A stretch of DNA of 64,000 bases from Burkholderia vietnamiensis LMG 10929 (GTDB lineage Bacteria > Pseudomonadota > Gammaproteobacteria > Burkholderiales > Burkholderiaceae): the NCBI RefSeq assembly GCF_000959445.1, contig NZ_CP009630.1, positions 1,798,001 through 1,862,000 of the forward strand, read 5' to 3'. The number at the start of each line of letters is the position of its first letter. Position 1 is the stretch's first letter. The translations under genes and the position numbers were made by a program. This document shows positions 27,336 through 36,731 of this stretch, piece by piece. Below the pieces are notes generated by a model. The model saw nothing but the letters and a program-made list of their open reading frames with translations. It was not told the origin of the DNA and did no database searches.

Positions 27336-27539
27336 TCAGAACCCCTGCATCGTCGCGGTCGGATCGGCGACCAGATGAACGACGCCGTAGATCACCGCGC
27401 CGACCAGCACGGCGAGCACGATCGCGACGAACGGGAGCAGCGTGAAATTGACGTTCGCGAGGTCGGACGCGTGCGACTTGCTGTTGCGCACGCCGAAGAA
27501 ACTCCACAGAACCAGACGGATCATGCTGAACAGTTTCAT
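27336..27539 (-). CDS. DUF2970 small membrane protein
   Basis: A 67-residue protein that starts MKLFSMIRLVLWSFFGVRNSKSH and has one C-terminal transmembrane helix (FVAIVLAVLVGAVIYGVVHLV), the pattern of DUF2970 proteins common in betaproteobacteria. Function is unknown. The start has GGAGCAAC upstream (27541-27550 reversed). It lies 132 bp from the end of the oxidoreductase gene and is followed by a strong hairpin. Confidence 0.85.
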   Translation of the reverse strand: MKLFSMIRLVLWSFFGVRNSKSHASDLANVNFTLLPFVAIVLAVLVGAVIYGVVHLVADPTATMQGF

Positions 27540-27671
27540 GATGTTGCTCCTTTGTTCGATCGGTTGACGCTATCGTCGGTCCGACAGGTCTCCGGAAAAA
27601 GAAGCAGTTGCGCGCGGTTTTAGCGCAGCACGCGTCGTGCGACGGCGTGTCGCAGCGTTGCCGCGTGTGCG

Positions 27672-29744
27672 TCAACGGTCGAGCACGAGCGGCTCGCCGG
27701 CCCGTGCGGCCGGCTGCGCGACGCACAGCAGCGCGCAGCCGGGTTCGACCGCTGCGTCGTATGCGTGCAGGTAGTCGACCGCGCCGGACAGCACACGCGT
27801 CGCGCAGGTCCCGCACGAGCCGGCGCGGCAATCCGACGGCACCGTCACGCCGCGGCTTTCGGCGAATTCGAGCAGCGTGCCGTCGGCGGGCGTCCATTCG
27901 GCGTCGCGCGCCGAGCGCCGAAACACCACGGGCACGCTCGCCGCCGGCGACGTGCGATCGGCTCGGTGCGTCGTACGCACGACGCTCGACGGCCCGAACG
28001 CCTCGAAACGGATCCGCTCGTCCGCGACGTTCAGCGCGCGCAGCCCGTCGTACAGCTCGCGCATGAAGGCGGCCGGCCCGCACAGGTAGAAGTCGTAGTC
28101 GTCGAACGGCAGGATGCGCTTGAGCTGCGCGACGTCGATGCGGCCCGCGCCGTCGCGCTGCGCGCGGCTGTCGAAGCAGTGCAGCGACACGCGCGCATCG
28201 GCATGTGCGAGACGCGCGAGCTCGGCGGCGAACGGCCGGTCGGCCGCGTCGCGCGCACCGTGCACGAACACCACGCGGCGCGACGCGCTGTCGTCGGCCA
28301 GCGCGCGTCGCAGCATCGCCATCATCGGCGTGATGCCGATGCCGGCCGACACCAGCACGGCCGGTCGCGGGCTCGCGACGTCGAACGTGAAGCGGCCGCG
28401 CGGCATCTGCGCGTCGAGCGTCATGCCGGCGCGCGCGTGGTCGTGCAGCCACGCCGACACGCGCCCTTCCCGCTTCACGGTGATCCGGTAATGGGCGGCG
28501 CCGGGCGCATCCGACAGCGTGTAGCTGCGGATCGCCGGCGCATCGCCGCCCGGCAGCGCGACGCGCAGCGTCAGATGCTGACCGGCTTCGTATGCGGGCA
28601 GCGCGCCGCCGTCCGCCGCCTCGAAATGAAACGAGCGCATCGCGCGCGCTTCGTCGACGATCTTCGCGACGCGCAGCGCGCGCCAGCCGGACGCCGACGG
28701 CGCGGCGGATGCGGGCGTCGGCACATGCGACGCCGCCGTTTGCGAAGCCGTCGCGGCCGGCGCTCGCGTCGACGCCGCAAACTGCGGCGCCCGCTCGACC
28801 GGCGACCAGCGCAACGGCAGCACGCGACGCGTGCGCCGCACTTCGCGCACCCGAAAACGCACGACGCGCTGCGCGCCGTCGAACGACGCGACGAGCGGCC
28901 CGTCCCACACGATCTCCGCATCGGCGGCGACGTACAGCAGGTCGCCGCTGTCGAAATCGACGAACAGCAGGCCCGCGCGCGGATCGAGCTGCAGATTGCC
29001 GAGCGTGTTGAAGAAGCGGTTGCCGCTGAAATCGGGCGTGGTCAGCGTGTGGGCATCGTCGACGCGCACGAAGCCCGGCATCCCGCCGCGATGCGACACG
29101 TCGGCGCCGCGCGCGGGGCCGGCAGCCGCCGCCGTGTTCGCGCTCGCGACGAAGAACGTATCGGCCTGCGCGAGCAGCACGCGATCGGCGTCGCTCAGCC
29201 GGTCCGACACCTCGGGCGCCGCATCAGCCGCGGACCGCTCGCCCTCACGCGGCACGCGCACCGGCTTGCGCGCCTGGATGTACTTCGCGCAATTGCCGAA
29301 GCTCTGGTCGACCGCAACCGTCAGCGCACCGCCGTCGACCGCGCGCACGACGCCGTTCACGCGATTGCGCCGACGCGTATCGAACTCGATGCCGAGCCCG
29401 CCGAACGGCACGCCGGGCCGCCACGTGCCGGCGAGCGGATCGCCGGGCAACGCATCGCCGTCGATGCGCAGCGTGCGCGGGTCCGGCGCCGTCACGAAGC
29501 CCGGCATGCCGACCCGCAGCGTCGCCCACGGCTGGCCGTGCGCATCGACGCCGCCGAGCACGAACAACGGCAGCTGCGCAAAGAAGGTCCGGTGCTGGTC
29601 CGGCATGAAGCGGCGAATGCCGCGCCGGCCGCCCGCACCAGCGGCCTCGGTCACGCCGGCACGCTGCTGCACGGCGAGCTCGCCCGCATGAAACGGCGGC
29701 ACCTCGAGTTCCCAGCCCGGTACGGCGGCGCTCGGCGCGATCAT
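27672..29744 (-). CDS. PNPOx-like / FAD-NAD(P) reductase / [2Fe-2S] ferredoxin fusion protein
   Basis: A 690-residue three-part redox protein. Residues ~1-310 are a pyridoxamine-phosphate-oxidase-like flavin domain (PDQHRTFFAQLPLFVLGGVDAHGQPWA, NRFFNTLGNLQLDPRAGLLFVDF). The middle is a ferredoxin-NADP reductase module with RSYTLSD for FAD and SAGIGITPMMAML for NAD(P)H. The C-terminal ~85 residues are a plant-type ferredoxin with CRAGSCGTC and a distal LLC. Electrons should flow NAD(P)H to FAD to the iron-sulfur cluster; the acceptor is unknown, and the PNPOx part may bind a further flavin or haem. Start at 29744 (ATG, GAGAACG upstream). A GST gene lies 40 bp upstream on the same strand. Confidence 0.85.
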   Translation of the reverse strand: MIAPSAAVPGWELEVPPFHAGELAVQQRAGVTEAAGAGGRRGIRRFMPDQHRTFFAQLPLFVLGGVDAHGQPWATLRVGMPGFVTAPDPRTLRIDGDALPGDPLAGTWRPGVPFGGLGIEFDTRRRNRVNGVVRAVDGGALTVAVDQSFGNCAKYIQARKPVRVPREGERSAADAAPEVSDRLSDADRVLLAQADTFFVASANTAAAAGPARGADVSHRGGMPGFVRVDDAHTLTTPDFSGNRFFNTLGNLQLDPRAGLLFVDFDSGDLLYVAADAEIVWDGPLVASFDGAQRVVRFRVREVRRTRRVLPLRWSPVERAPQFAASTRAPAATASQTAASHVPTPASAAPSASGWRALRVAKIVDEARAMRSFHFEAADGGALPAYEAGQHLTLRVALPGGDAPAIRSYTLSDAPGAAHYRITVKREGRVSAWLHDHARAGMTLDAQMPRGRFTFDVASPRPAVLVSAGIGITPMMAMLRRALADDSASRRVVFVHGARDAADRPFAAELARLAHADARVSLHCFDSRAQRDGAGRIDVAQLKRILPFDDYDFYLCGPAAFMRELYDGLRALNVADERIRFEAFGPSSVVRTTHRADRTSPAASVPVVFRRSARDAEWTPADGTLLEFAESRGVTVPSDCRAGSCGTCATRVLSGAVDYLHAYDAAVEPGCALLCVAQPAARAGEPLVLDR

Positions 29745-29784
29745 CTCGTTCTCCCGGTGGTTACGCGTGTCGATCCGCCGCGCG

Positions 29785-30429
29785 TCACGCGGCGAGCAAG
29801 CCGGCGCGCGTCGCCGGCATCCCGACGAAACCCGGCAGCGCCTCGACGCGCGCGAGCCACGCGCGCACGTGCGGATACGGCTCGAGCGACACGCCGCCTT
29901 CCGGCGCATGCGCGATGTACGTGTACGCGGCGACGTCGGCGATCGTCGGCTGCGCGCCGGCCGCGAACGGCTTGCCGGCCAGCTCGCCGTCGATCGCGGC
30001 GAGCACCTTCGCGGCGGTGCGCTTGGCCGCGTCGTGATCGAGCGTCGCGTTGAACACGGTGACGAGCCGCGCGGCCGCCGGCCCCGACGCGATCGGTCCC
30101 GCTGCGTACGACAGCCAGCGCTGCACGGTGGCCGCGCCGAGCGCGTCGTCCGGCAGCCAGTGGGCGTCGCCATAGCGCTTCGCGAGATAGACCAGGATCG
30201 CGTTCGAATCGGCCAGCACGATGCCGTCGTCGTCGATCACCGGCACCTGGCCGAGCGGGTTGAGCGCGAGGAACGCGGGCTCGCGCTGCGCGCCGCCGGC
30301 CAGATCGACGTCGATCGTGTCGAACGGCACGCCGAGCAGCGACAGGAACAGACGGACGCGGTGCGCATGCCCGGACAGCGGGAACGAATAGACGCGAACC
30401 GGACGGGCAGGCTGGTTGGCAGCAGACAT
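29785..30429 (-). CDS. Glutathione S-transferase
   Basis: A 214-residue soluble GST. The thioredoxin-like N-terminal domain has SGHAHRVRLFLSLLG around the catalytic serine position, the cis-proline turn (GQVPVIDDD) and the glutathione-binding ADSNAILVYLA. The all-helical C-terminal domain contains the N-cap motif (PTIADVAAYTYIA). It conjugates or reduces small electrophiles with glutathione. It stands upstream of the PNPOx-reductase fusion (40 bp) and divergent from a LysR gene, the likely regulator of both. Confidence 0.88.
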   Translation of the reverse strand: MSAANQPARPVRVYSFPLSGHAHRVRLFLSLLGVPFDTIDVDLAGGAQREPAFLALNPLGQVPVIDDDGIVLADSNAILVYLAKRYGDAHWLPDDALGAATVQRWLSYAAGPIASGPAAARLVTVFNATLDHDAAKRTAAKVLAAIDGELAGKPFAAGAQPTIADVAAYTYIAHAPEGGVSLEPYPHVRAWLARVEALPGFVGMPATRAGLLAA

Positions 30430-30555
30430 GGCAAGGCTCCTGGATCTCGCGCCGCCGGAATTCGGCGACGAACGGCCCCAGCGTAACGTGCGCCGTTGCT
30501 GCGCAGAAGACGGATAATCGCGGAAACATCATCCTCTTTCATAGGACAATCGACG

Positions 30556-31527
30556 ATGGCCGATCTACGCGACGTGAACCTGAACCGGCTGGCGATCTTC
30601 GTCGCGGTGGTCGATGCCGGCTCGCTGACGGCCGCCGCGGAGCGGCTCGGGCTGGCGAAGACGGTCGTCAGCACGCACATGCAGCGGCTCGAATCCGAGG
30701 TCGGCGCGAACCTGCTGGTGCGCACCACGCGGCGCCTGAGCGTGACCGACGCGGGGCGTGCGTTCTACGATGCGTGCCGCGACATCCTGCGTGCGGCGGA
30801 AGCCGCGCTCGACGCCGCGTCGTCCGACGCGGGGCCGCTGCGCGGCACGCTGCGCGTGAGCGTGCCGATCGACTACGGCGCGCTGGTGGTCGCGCCGGCG
30901 ATCGTCGCGTTGCGCGACGCGCATCCGGCGCTCGACGTCGAGCTGATCGCGAACGATCGGGTCGTCGATCTCGTCGCGGACAACCTCGACGTTGCGATCC
31001 GCATCGGCCGGCTCGCCGATTCGAACTACCGCGCGGTGCAGCTCGGCGAATACGAGAAATGGCTCGTGGCGAGCCCCGCGTTCGTCGCGCGCTACGGGCT
31101 GCCGCGCGATCCGGACGCGCTCGCCGCGCTGCCGTTCGTGATGCTGTCGACGCTGCCGCGCCCGCATACGCTCGAACTCCACCATGCGCGCGGCGCTCAC
31201 GCGTCGGTGCGCTGCGTCGCGCCGGTCGTCTCGAACACCGCGACCGCGTGCCGCGCGATCGCGCTCGCGGGCGGCGGCTTCGGGCTCCTGACGGATTTCT
31301 CGATCGCGGACGACGTGGCGGCCGGCCGGCTGGTGCGGCTGTTGCCCGCATGGCGCTCGGCGCGGGCCGGGATCCACGCGGTGTATCCGTCGACGCGCAT
31401 GCCGTCGCGGAAAGTGCGCGCGTTCGTCGACGCGATGAAAGCGTGCATCGGAACCGCACGGCCAACCGCACCGGCGCGCGCAACGGCGTCGAAACGCGCG
31501 GCGCGCCGCGCGCCCGGAGCGGCTTAG
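30556..31527 (+). CDS. LysR-family transcriptional regulator
   Basis: A 323-residue LysR protein: winged helix-turn-helix at residues ~7-65 (LNRLAIFVAVVDAGSLTAAAERLGLAKTVVSTHMQRLE), then the periplasmic-binding-like effector domain (LRVSVPIDYGALVVAPAI, DNLDVAIRIGRL). The style matches the subgroup often paired with GST or NADPH-dependent redox genes. Start at 30556; the frame is open further up but the HTH begins here. The 126-bp divergent gap to the GST gene holds TCCT-N7-AGGA at 30532-30546, a weak candidate site. The C-terminal ~25 residues are a low-complexity Ala/Arg tail. Confidence 0.88.
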   Translation: MADLRDVNLNRLAIFVAVVDAGSLTAAAERLGLAKTVVSTHMQRLESEVGANLLVRTTRRLSVTDAGRAFYDACRDILRAAEAALDAASSDAGPLRGTLRVSVPIDYGALVVAPAIVALRDAHPALDVELIANDRVVDLVADNLDVAIRIGRLADSNYRAVQLGEYEKWLVASPAFVARYGLPRDPDALAALPFVMLSTLPRPHTLELHHARGAHASVRCVAPVVSNTATACRAIALAGGGFGLLTDFSIADDVAAGRLVRLLPAWRSARAGIHAVYPSTRMPSRKVRAFVDAMKACIGTARPTAPARATASKRAARRAPGAA

Positions 31528-31601
31528 TCACGCGGCCGCATGCCGGTCGGGCAAGTCGGAAAGTTTGAAAGTCGGCGCCTCGCGCGCCTGCTGGCCGGCC
31601 G

Positions 31602-32258
31602 CTACCCGTCTTGCCGCAACGTGCCCAGCAGCACCTTCCGGCAACTCGCGACCATCTGCGCCTCGGGATCGCGATGGCCGGTGAGCAGCCACGCCGCGCC
31701 GACGTTGGTCATCGCGCCGACCAGCGCAAGCCCGACGAGCCGCTGCTCGATGCGTTCGGCGGGCGTCGCGGCCTCGGGCGTCGCGCCGATCTCCATGATC
31801 AGCTTGCCGAAATCGAGCAGCATCCGCTGGTAGGTCGCATCGGTTTCTGCGCTCACGCCCATCACTTCGAGCAGCAGCACGCGCGCCGCACACGGGTCGC
31901 GCAGGTAGCCGAAGAACGCCGCGAGCCCCGCGTCGACGCGCGCGTCGAGGTCGCCGCCGCGCGCCGCCACCGCGCGCGCGACCGCGCCGTGCAGTTGCTG
32001 CGCGTGATGCAGGTAGGTCGCGCGCAGCAGCGCCTCGGCGCTGTCGAACGCGGCGTAGAAGTAGCGATCGTTGAGCTTCGCCTCCTGGCAGATCGACCGC
32101 ACGGTCGCCTTGCGGAACCCCACCGTGCCGAACACCTGCGTCGCGGCGCGCAGCAGCGCGTCGCGCCGCCCGGCCGCCCGGACTTCGTGCGCCACGCCGC
32201 CGTAAGCGCGGCCCCGCTTTGGCGTTTCGAGGGCTTTCTCCATTTCGCTGTTTGACAT
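31602..32258 (-). CDS. TetR-family transcriptional regulator
   Basis: A 218-residue TetR protein. The DNA-binding domain is clear (GRRDALLRAATQVFGTVGF, then ATVRSICQEAKLNDRYFYAAF at ~52-72). The C-terminal ligand domain is unassigned. It is divergent from the SDR-monooxygenase-hydrolase operon over an 87-bp gap with a good inverted repeat, so it most likely represses that operon and itself until the ketone or alcohol substrate or a product binds. Confidence 0.88.
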   Translation of the reverse strand: MSNSEMEKALETPKRGRAYGGVAHEVRAAGRRDALLRAATQVFGTVGFRKATVRSICQEAKLNDRYFYAAFDSAEALLRATYLHHAQQLHGAVARAVAARGGDLDARVDAGLAAFFGYLRDPCAARVLLLEVMGVSAETDATYQRMLLDFGKLIMEIGATPEAATPAERIEQRLVGLALVGAMTNVGAAWLLTGHRDPEAQMVASCRKVLLGTLRQDG

Positions 32259-32278
32259 CGGGACGCCCGAAAACTAAG

Positions 32279-32298
32279 GTGGTGACGAACAACACCAC
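32279..32298. promoter_or_regulatory. Candidate TetR operator
   Basis: GTGGTG and CACCAC form perfect 6-bp arms around an 8-base centre. The site lies 20 bp upstream of the tetR-like start and 47 bp upstream of the SDR start, in the right place to control both. Confidence 0.5.
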
Positions 32299-32345
32299 AA
32301 TAAGCGCGCCGCGGACGCAGCGCAAGCGGAACGGGAGGAAGACGC

Positions 32346-33248
32346 ATGAAGGGATTTTCCGGCAAGGTCGCCGCGATCACCGGCGCCGGTTCTGGCATGG
32401 GCCGCAGTCTCGCGGTCGAGCTGGCGCGGCGCGGCTGCGCGGTCGCGCTCGCCGACGTGAACGACGTCGGGCTCGCGGCCACGGCCGCCGCGTGCGCGCA
32501 ATACGGCGTGCGCACCAGCACGCGGCGGCTCGACGTCGCGGACCGCGACGCTGTGTTCGCATGGGCGGAGTTCGTGCGGGCCGAGCACGGCAAGGTCAAT
32601 CTGATCTTCAACAACGCGGGCGTATCGCTGGCCGCGAGCGCGGAAACCGCGCGCATCGACGATCTCGAATGGATCGTCGGCGTCAATTTCTGGGGCGTCG
32701 TGCATGGCACGCAGGCGTTCCTGCCGCATCTGCGCGCGTCGCGCGACGGACACGTCGTCAACACGTCGAGCCTGTTCGGGCTCGTCGCGATGCCGACGCA
32801 GAGCGCGTACAACGCGACGAAGTTCGCGGTGCGCGGCTTCACCGAAGCGCTGCGGATGGAGCTCGAACTCGACGGCGCGCCGGTCAGCGCGACCTGCGTG
32901 CATCCGGGCGGCGTCGCGACCGGCATCGTCGACGCGAGCCGCGTCGACACCAGCATCCACGCGCTCACCGGGCAGGACGAAGCGACCCACCGCCGCCAGG
33001 CGAACCGCCTGATCGACGCGACGACCGCCGACGACGCCGCGCGGCAGATCCTCGCGGGCGTCGAGCGCAATGCGCGCCGCGTGCTGGTCGGCGCCGATGC
33101 GCGCCGCCTCGACAAGATCGCGCGCCTGCTCGGCGCCGGCTATCAGCGGCTCGTCCTGCGCCACGTGCGCCGCGCCCGCGCGCGCAATCTCGCGCGGGCG
33201 CACGGGCCGGCCGCGCTGCCCACGTCACCGACCAAGGACCCCGCATGA
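32346..33248 (+). CDS. Short-chain dehydrogenase/reductase (SDR)
   Basis: A 300-residue classical SDR. It has the cofactor motif GAGSGMGRS (residues ~13-21), NNAG, and the catalytic S...YNATK (Tyr and Lys four apart). Length is ~50 residues over the classical 250 because of a C-terminal basic extension (AARQILAGVERNARRVLVGAD onward), seen in SDRs paired with Baeyer-Villiger enzymes. It likely interconverts an alcohol and a ketone with NAD(P). GGGAGGAAG precedes the start; the stop overlaps the monooxygenase start (ATGA). Confidence 0.88.
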   Translation: MKGFSGKVAAITGAGSGMGRSLAVELARRGCAVALADVNDVGLAATAAACAQYGVRTSTRRLDVADRDAVFAWAEFVRAEHGKVNLIFNNAGVSLAASAETARIDDLEWIVGVNFWGVVHGTQAFLPHLRASRDGHVVNTSSLFGLVAMPTQSAYNATKFAVRGFTEALRMELELDGAPVSATCVHPGGVATGIVDASRVDTSIHALTGQDEATHRRQANRLIDATTADDAARQILAGVERNARRVLVGADARRLDKIARLLGAGYQRLVLRHVRRARARNLARAHGPAALPTSPTKDPA

Positions 33249-34807
33249 GCTCGACCACCACCGACCAGCGCGACGCGCGCCGCGATCCCGGCGAGAGCCG
33301 CGACCTCGACGTGTTGATCGTCGGCGCCGGGCTGTCCGGCATCGGCGCGGCCTGTCATCTGAAAAAGCGTTGCCCGCATGCGAGCGTGGCGATCGTCGAG
33401 GCGCGCGACGCGATCGGCGGCACCTGGGACCTGTTCCGCTATCCGGGCGTGCGCTCGGATTCCGACATGTTCACGCTCGGCTACAGCTTCCGCCCGTGGC
33501 ACAGCGACAACGCGATCTCGGACGGCCAGACGATCCTCGACTACATTCGCGACACGGCGCGCGCGTACGGCATCGACAGGACGATCCGCTTCGGCCAGAA
33601 GGTCGTCGCGGCCGACTGGGATTCGGCCAGCGCGCGCTGGACGGTGCGCGTCGAGCGCAGCGGCGGCGGCGCGGCCGACGCGCTCGTCTATACGTGCCGC
33701 TTCCTCTACATGTGCAGCGGCTATTACGACTACGACGGCGGCTACCTGCCCGACTGGCCCGGCATGGAATCGTTCGGAGGCCGGATCGTGCATCCGCAGC
33801 AATGGCCGAAGGACCTGTCGTACGCGAACCGGCGCGTGGTGGTGATCGGCAGCGGCGCGACGGCCGTCACGCTGGTGCCCGCGATGGCGGCCGAGGCGAA
33901 GCACGTGACGATGCTGCAGCGCTCGCCGACCTACATCGTGTCGCTGCCCGCGCGCGACCGGATCGCCAACGCGTTGCGCCGCGTGCTGCCGTCGCGGTTC
34001 GCGCACCGGCTGGTGCGGATCAAGAACGTGCTGCTGACGATGTACCTCTACAACGTGTCGCGCCGCAAGCCCGAACGCACGAAGCGGTTCATCATCCGCG
34101 CCGCGAGCCGGCAGCTCGGCCCCGGCTTCGACGTCGCGAAGCATCTGACGCCGCGCTACATGCCGTGGGACCAGCGCGTGTGCCTCGTGCCGAACGGCGA
34201 CCTGTTCAAGTCGATCCGCACGGGCCGCGCGTCGATCGTCACCGACGAGATCGAACGCTTCACGCCGACCGGCCTGCAGCTCAAGAGCGGCCAGCGGCTC
34301 GACGCCGACGTGATCGTCACCGCGACCGGGCTGAAGGTGAAGATGCTCGGCGGCGCGCGCGTCACGGTGGACGGCCGCCCGGTCGACCTCGCGCAGACGG
34401 TGTCCTACAAGGGCATGATGTACAGCGACGTCCCGAACCTCGCGTCGTCGTTCGGCTACACGAACGCGTCGTGGACGCTGAAGGCCGAGCTGATCGCGCG
34501 CTACGTCTGCCGGCTGCTGAACCACGTGCGCGCGCACGGCTACGACACCTGCGTGCCGCGGCTCGGCGCCGGCGAGCTCGGCGACGTGCCGGCCGTGAAC
34601 CTGAGCTCCGGCTACATCCAGCGCGCGGCCGGCATACTGCCGAAGCAGGGCCATCGCAAGCCGTGGAAGTTTCACCAGAACTACGTGCTCGATCTCGCAT
34701 CGCTGAAGTTCAGCGGGCTCGCCGACTCGGCGATGCGCTTCGAACGCCGCGCGCAAACCGGCCCGGCCGCCGCGCCGGCTGCCGACCCCGTACTCGAAAC
34801 CCGTTGA
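33245..34807 (+). CDS. Baeyer-Villiger-type flavin monooxygenase
   Basis: A 520-residue class B flavoprotein monooxygenase. It has two dinucleotide motifs, GAGLSGIG for FAD and GSGATAV for NADPH, and between them the Baeyer-Villiger fingerprint FGGRIVHPQQWP (consensus FxGxxxHxxxWP) starting near residue 177. Typical reaction: ketone plus O2 plus NADPH gives an ester or lactone. The gene order SDR, BVMO, hydrolase fits conversion of an alcohol to ketone, ester and then acid plus alcohol, and also resembles the mycobacterial mymA-type cluster. The substrate (terpenoid, cyclic ketone or long-chain ketone) is unknown. A 4-bp overlap couples it to the SDR. Confidence 0.88.
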   Translation: MSSTTTDQRDARRDPGESRDLDVLIVGAGLSGIGAACHLKKRCPHASVAIVEARDAIGGTWDLFRYPGVRSDSDMFTLGYSFRPWHSDNAISDGQTILDYIRDTARAYGIDRTIRFGQKVVAADWDSASARWTVRVERSGGGAADALVYTCRFLYMCSGYYDYDGGYLPDWPGMESFGGRIVHPQQWPKDLSYANRRVVVIGSGATAVTLVPAMAAEAKHVTMLQRSPTYIVSLPARDRIANALRRVLPSRFAHRLVRIKNVLLTMYLYNVSRRKPERTKRFIIRAASRQLGPGFDVAKHLTPRYMPWDQRVCLVPNGDLFKSIRTGRASIVTDEIERFTPTGLQLKSGQRLDADVIVTATGLKVKMLGGARVTVDGRPVDLAQTVSYKGMMYSDVPNLASSFGYTNASWTLKAELIARYVCRLLNHVRAHGYDTCVPRLGAGELGDVPAVNLSSGYIQRAAGILPKQGHRKPWKFHQNYVLDLASLKFSGLADSAMRFERRAQTGPAAAPAADPVLETR

Positions 34808-34814
34808 GGCCGAC

Positions 34815-35801
34815 ATGACCCACACGCTGCATCTGATCCTGAACGTGCTGCTCGGCGTCGTCGCCGTGCTCGTCGCGCTCGCGTTGTTCTCCGCCTACGT
34901 CGCGCACCGCGTGACGCGCGCGTTTCCGCCCGAAGGGCGTTTCGTCGACATCGACGGCGATCGCCTCCACTACGTCGAGTACGGCAGCGGCCCGCCGCTC
35001 GTGTTCGTGCACGGGCTCGCCGGGCAATGGCGCAATTTTGCGTATCTGCCGCTCACGCGACTCGCGCAGCAGCATCGCGTGATCCTCGTCGATCGGCCGG
35101 GCGCCGGCCGCTCGCTGCGCGGCGCCGGCTCGCAGGCGAACGTGTTCGCGCAGGCGCGCACGATCGCGGCGTTCATGGACGCGCTGAAGCTCGAGCGGCC
35201 CGTGCTCGTCGGCCACTCGCTCGGCGGCGCGATCGCGCTCGCGGTCGGGCTCAACCATCCGGAGCACGTGAGCCGGCTCGCGCTGATCGCGCCGCTGTCG
35301 CACGAACTGAGTGCGCCGCCCGGCCCGTTCAAGCCGCTGATGCTGCCGTCGCCGCTGGTGCGCCGCTTCGTGTCGTGGACCTTCGCGATCCCGATGACCA
35401 TCCTGACCGGGCGCAAGGCCGTCGCGCACGTGTTCGCGCCCGACGCGGTGCCGGACGACTTCGCGGTGAAGGGCGGCGGGTTGCTCGGGCTGCGTCCGCA
35501 CGTGTTCTATGCGACCGCGACGGACCTGTTGTCCGCGCCGGTCGACCTGCCGGCGATGGAGCGCCGCTATGCGGACCTCACGGTGCCCGTCGACGTGCTG
35601 TACGGCCACGCCGATCCGATCCTCGACTGGCGCACGCATGGCGAAGCGCTCGCGCAGAAGTCGCCCCGCGTGCGGCTGAAGGTCGTGGAAGGCGGGCATA
35701 TGCTGCCCGTCACGATTCCGGACGCGACGGCGGACTGGTTGCTCGAAGTCGCCGCGGCGCCCGTCGATGCGGGTGCAGCGCGCGCGCACGTCGAGCACTG
35801 A
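34815..35801 (+). CDS. Membrane-anchored alpha/beta hydrolase (esterase)
   Basis: A 328-residue alpha/beta-hydrolase with an N-terminal signal-anchor helix (LHLILNVLLGVVAVLVALALF). Catalytic elements: oxyanion HGLAGQW, nucleophile elbow GHSLGG, acid in GHADPILDW, and the histidine in GGHMLPV. It follows the Baeyer-Villiger monooxygenase by 7 bp, so ester or lactone hydrolysis is its likely job. The membrane anchor suggests a hydrophobic substrate or envelope location. Confidence 0.85.
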   Translation: MTHTLHLILNVLLGVVAVLVALALFSAYVAHRVTRAFPPEGRFVDIDGDRLHYVEYGSGPPLVFVHGLAGQWRNFAYLPLTRLAQQHRVILVDRPGAGRSLRGAGSQANVFAQARTIAAFMDALKLERPVLVGHSLGGAIALAVGLNHPEHVSRLALIAPLSHELSAPPGPFKPLMLPSPLVRRFVSWTFAIPMTILTGRKAVAHVFAPDAVPDDFAVKGGGLLGLRPHVFYATATDLLSAPVDLPAMERRYADLTVPVDVLYGHADPILDWRTHGEALAQKSPRVRLKVVEGGHMLPVTIPDATADWLLEVAAAPVDAGAARAHVEH

Positions 35802-35952
35802 TCGCGTTGGGCGGCGCCGCGGCGGGCGTGAAGCCGCGAGCCGCTCGCTCGAGTCGGCACGGCTCGGCCGCGGTCATGAACCGCGCCGCGCGTCGCGCGC
35901 GGTGACGCCGCCGCGGCGCATGCGCGCACGCGGCCCGCTTCGGCGACGCGGC

Positions 35953-36351
35953 TCAGGCTTCGTCGTCGGGCAATGACAATCCAAGCTCGGCGATGACCTC
36001 GCGCGCGCTGCGAAACGCCTCCACCGCGGCCGGCGCGCCGGCGTAAAGCGCGCTGTGCAGCAGCACCTCGCGGATCTCGACGAGGCTCGCGCCGTTGTTG
36101 AGCGCGCCGCGCACGTGGCCCTTCAGCTCCGTGCTGCGGCCGAGCGCCGCGAGCATCGCGCACGTGCAGAGGCTGCGCGTCTTCAGGTCGATGCCGCCGC
36201 GTTGCCACGTGCTGCCCCATGCGTGCTCGTTCAGCCAGTTCTGCAGCGGACGCGAAAAACCGTCGAGATCGCGCATCGCGCGTTCGACGAAAGCGTCGCC
36301 CATCACCGCCGCGCGGCGCGTCTTGCCCTGCTCCCTGTCCTGTTCGCTCAT
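35953..36351 (-). CDS. Carboxymuconolactone decarboxylase-family protein
   Basis: A 132-residue protein of the CMD/AhpD-like fold, with the length and central sequence (DLKTRSLCTCAMLAALGRSTELKGHVRGALNNGAS) of 4-carboxymuconolactone decarboxylase homologues, and the C-terminal EIREVLLHSALYAG. I prefer the ATG at 36351 (MSEQDREQG) over the longer frame that runs to 36453, as it matches family length. No beta-ketoadipate genes are adjacent, so a decarboxylase role is not implied; many members are peroxidase-like or uncharacterised. Confidence 0.8.
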   Translation of the reverse strand: MSEQDREQGKTRRAAVMGDAFVERAMRDLDGFSRPLQNWLNEHAWGSTWQRGGIDLKTRSLCTCAMLAALGRSTELKGHVRGALNNGASLVEIREVLLHSALYAGAPAAVEAFRSAREVIAELGLSLPDDEA

Positions 36352-36731
36352 GTCGATGTCCTGTTCGAAGTGGGCCGCGTCGGCGTCGCCTGCGGCCCGG
36401 TGGGTTTCCGGTGGGTTTCGCGTGATGTTCGCGGCGTACGGGCGTTTCGTCAAAGGCGTCGCCCATCGCGCCGGCCGGGCGCCCGGGCACGCACGACGGC
36501 GGGCAGGACGCTACGTAACATCCGGCGCGGCGTTACGGCGACTGGCGGGAACACCGCGGCGGGCGATTCGTGCAGCACGCGGCGCCGTCTCGCGGAAACC
36601 TGCCTTCCCCCGTTTAAATCACCGCAATCTTCCCGATTCCCGCAACAAAGCGCGCATGGATCGCGCACAACATGTCGTGGCGCGGAATTTGCAGTGTTGG
36701 CTCGGACACAACTTCCAATGTCGAGGCCAAC

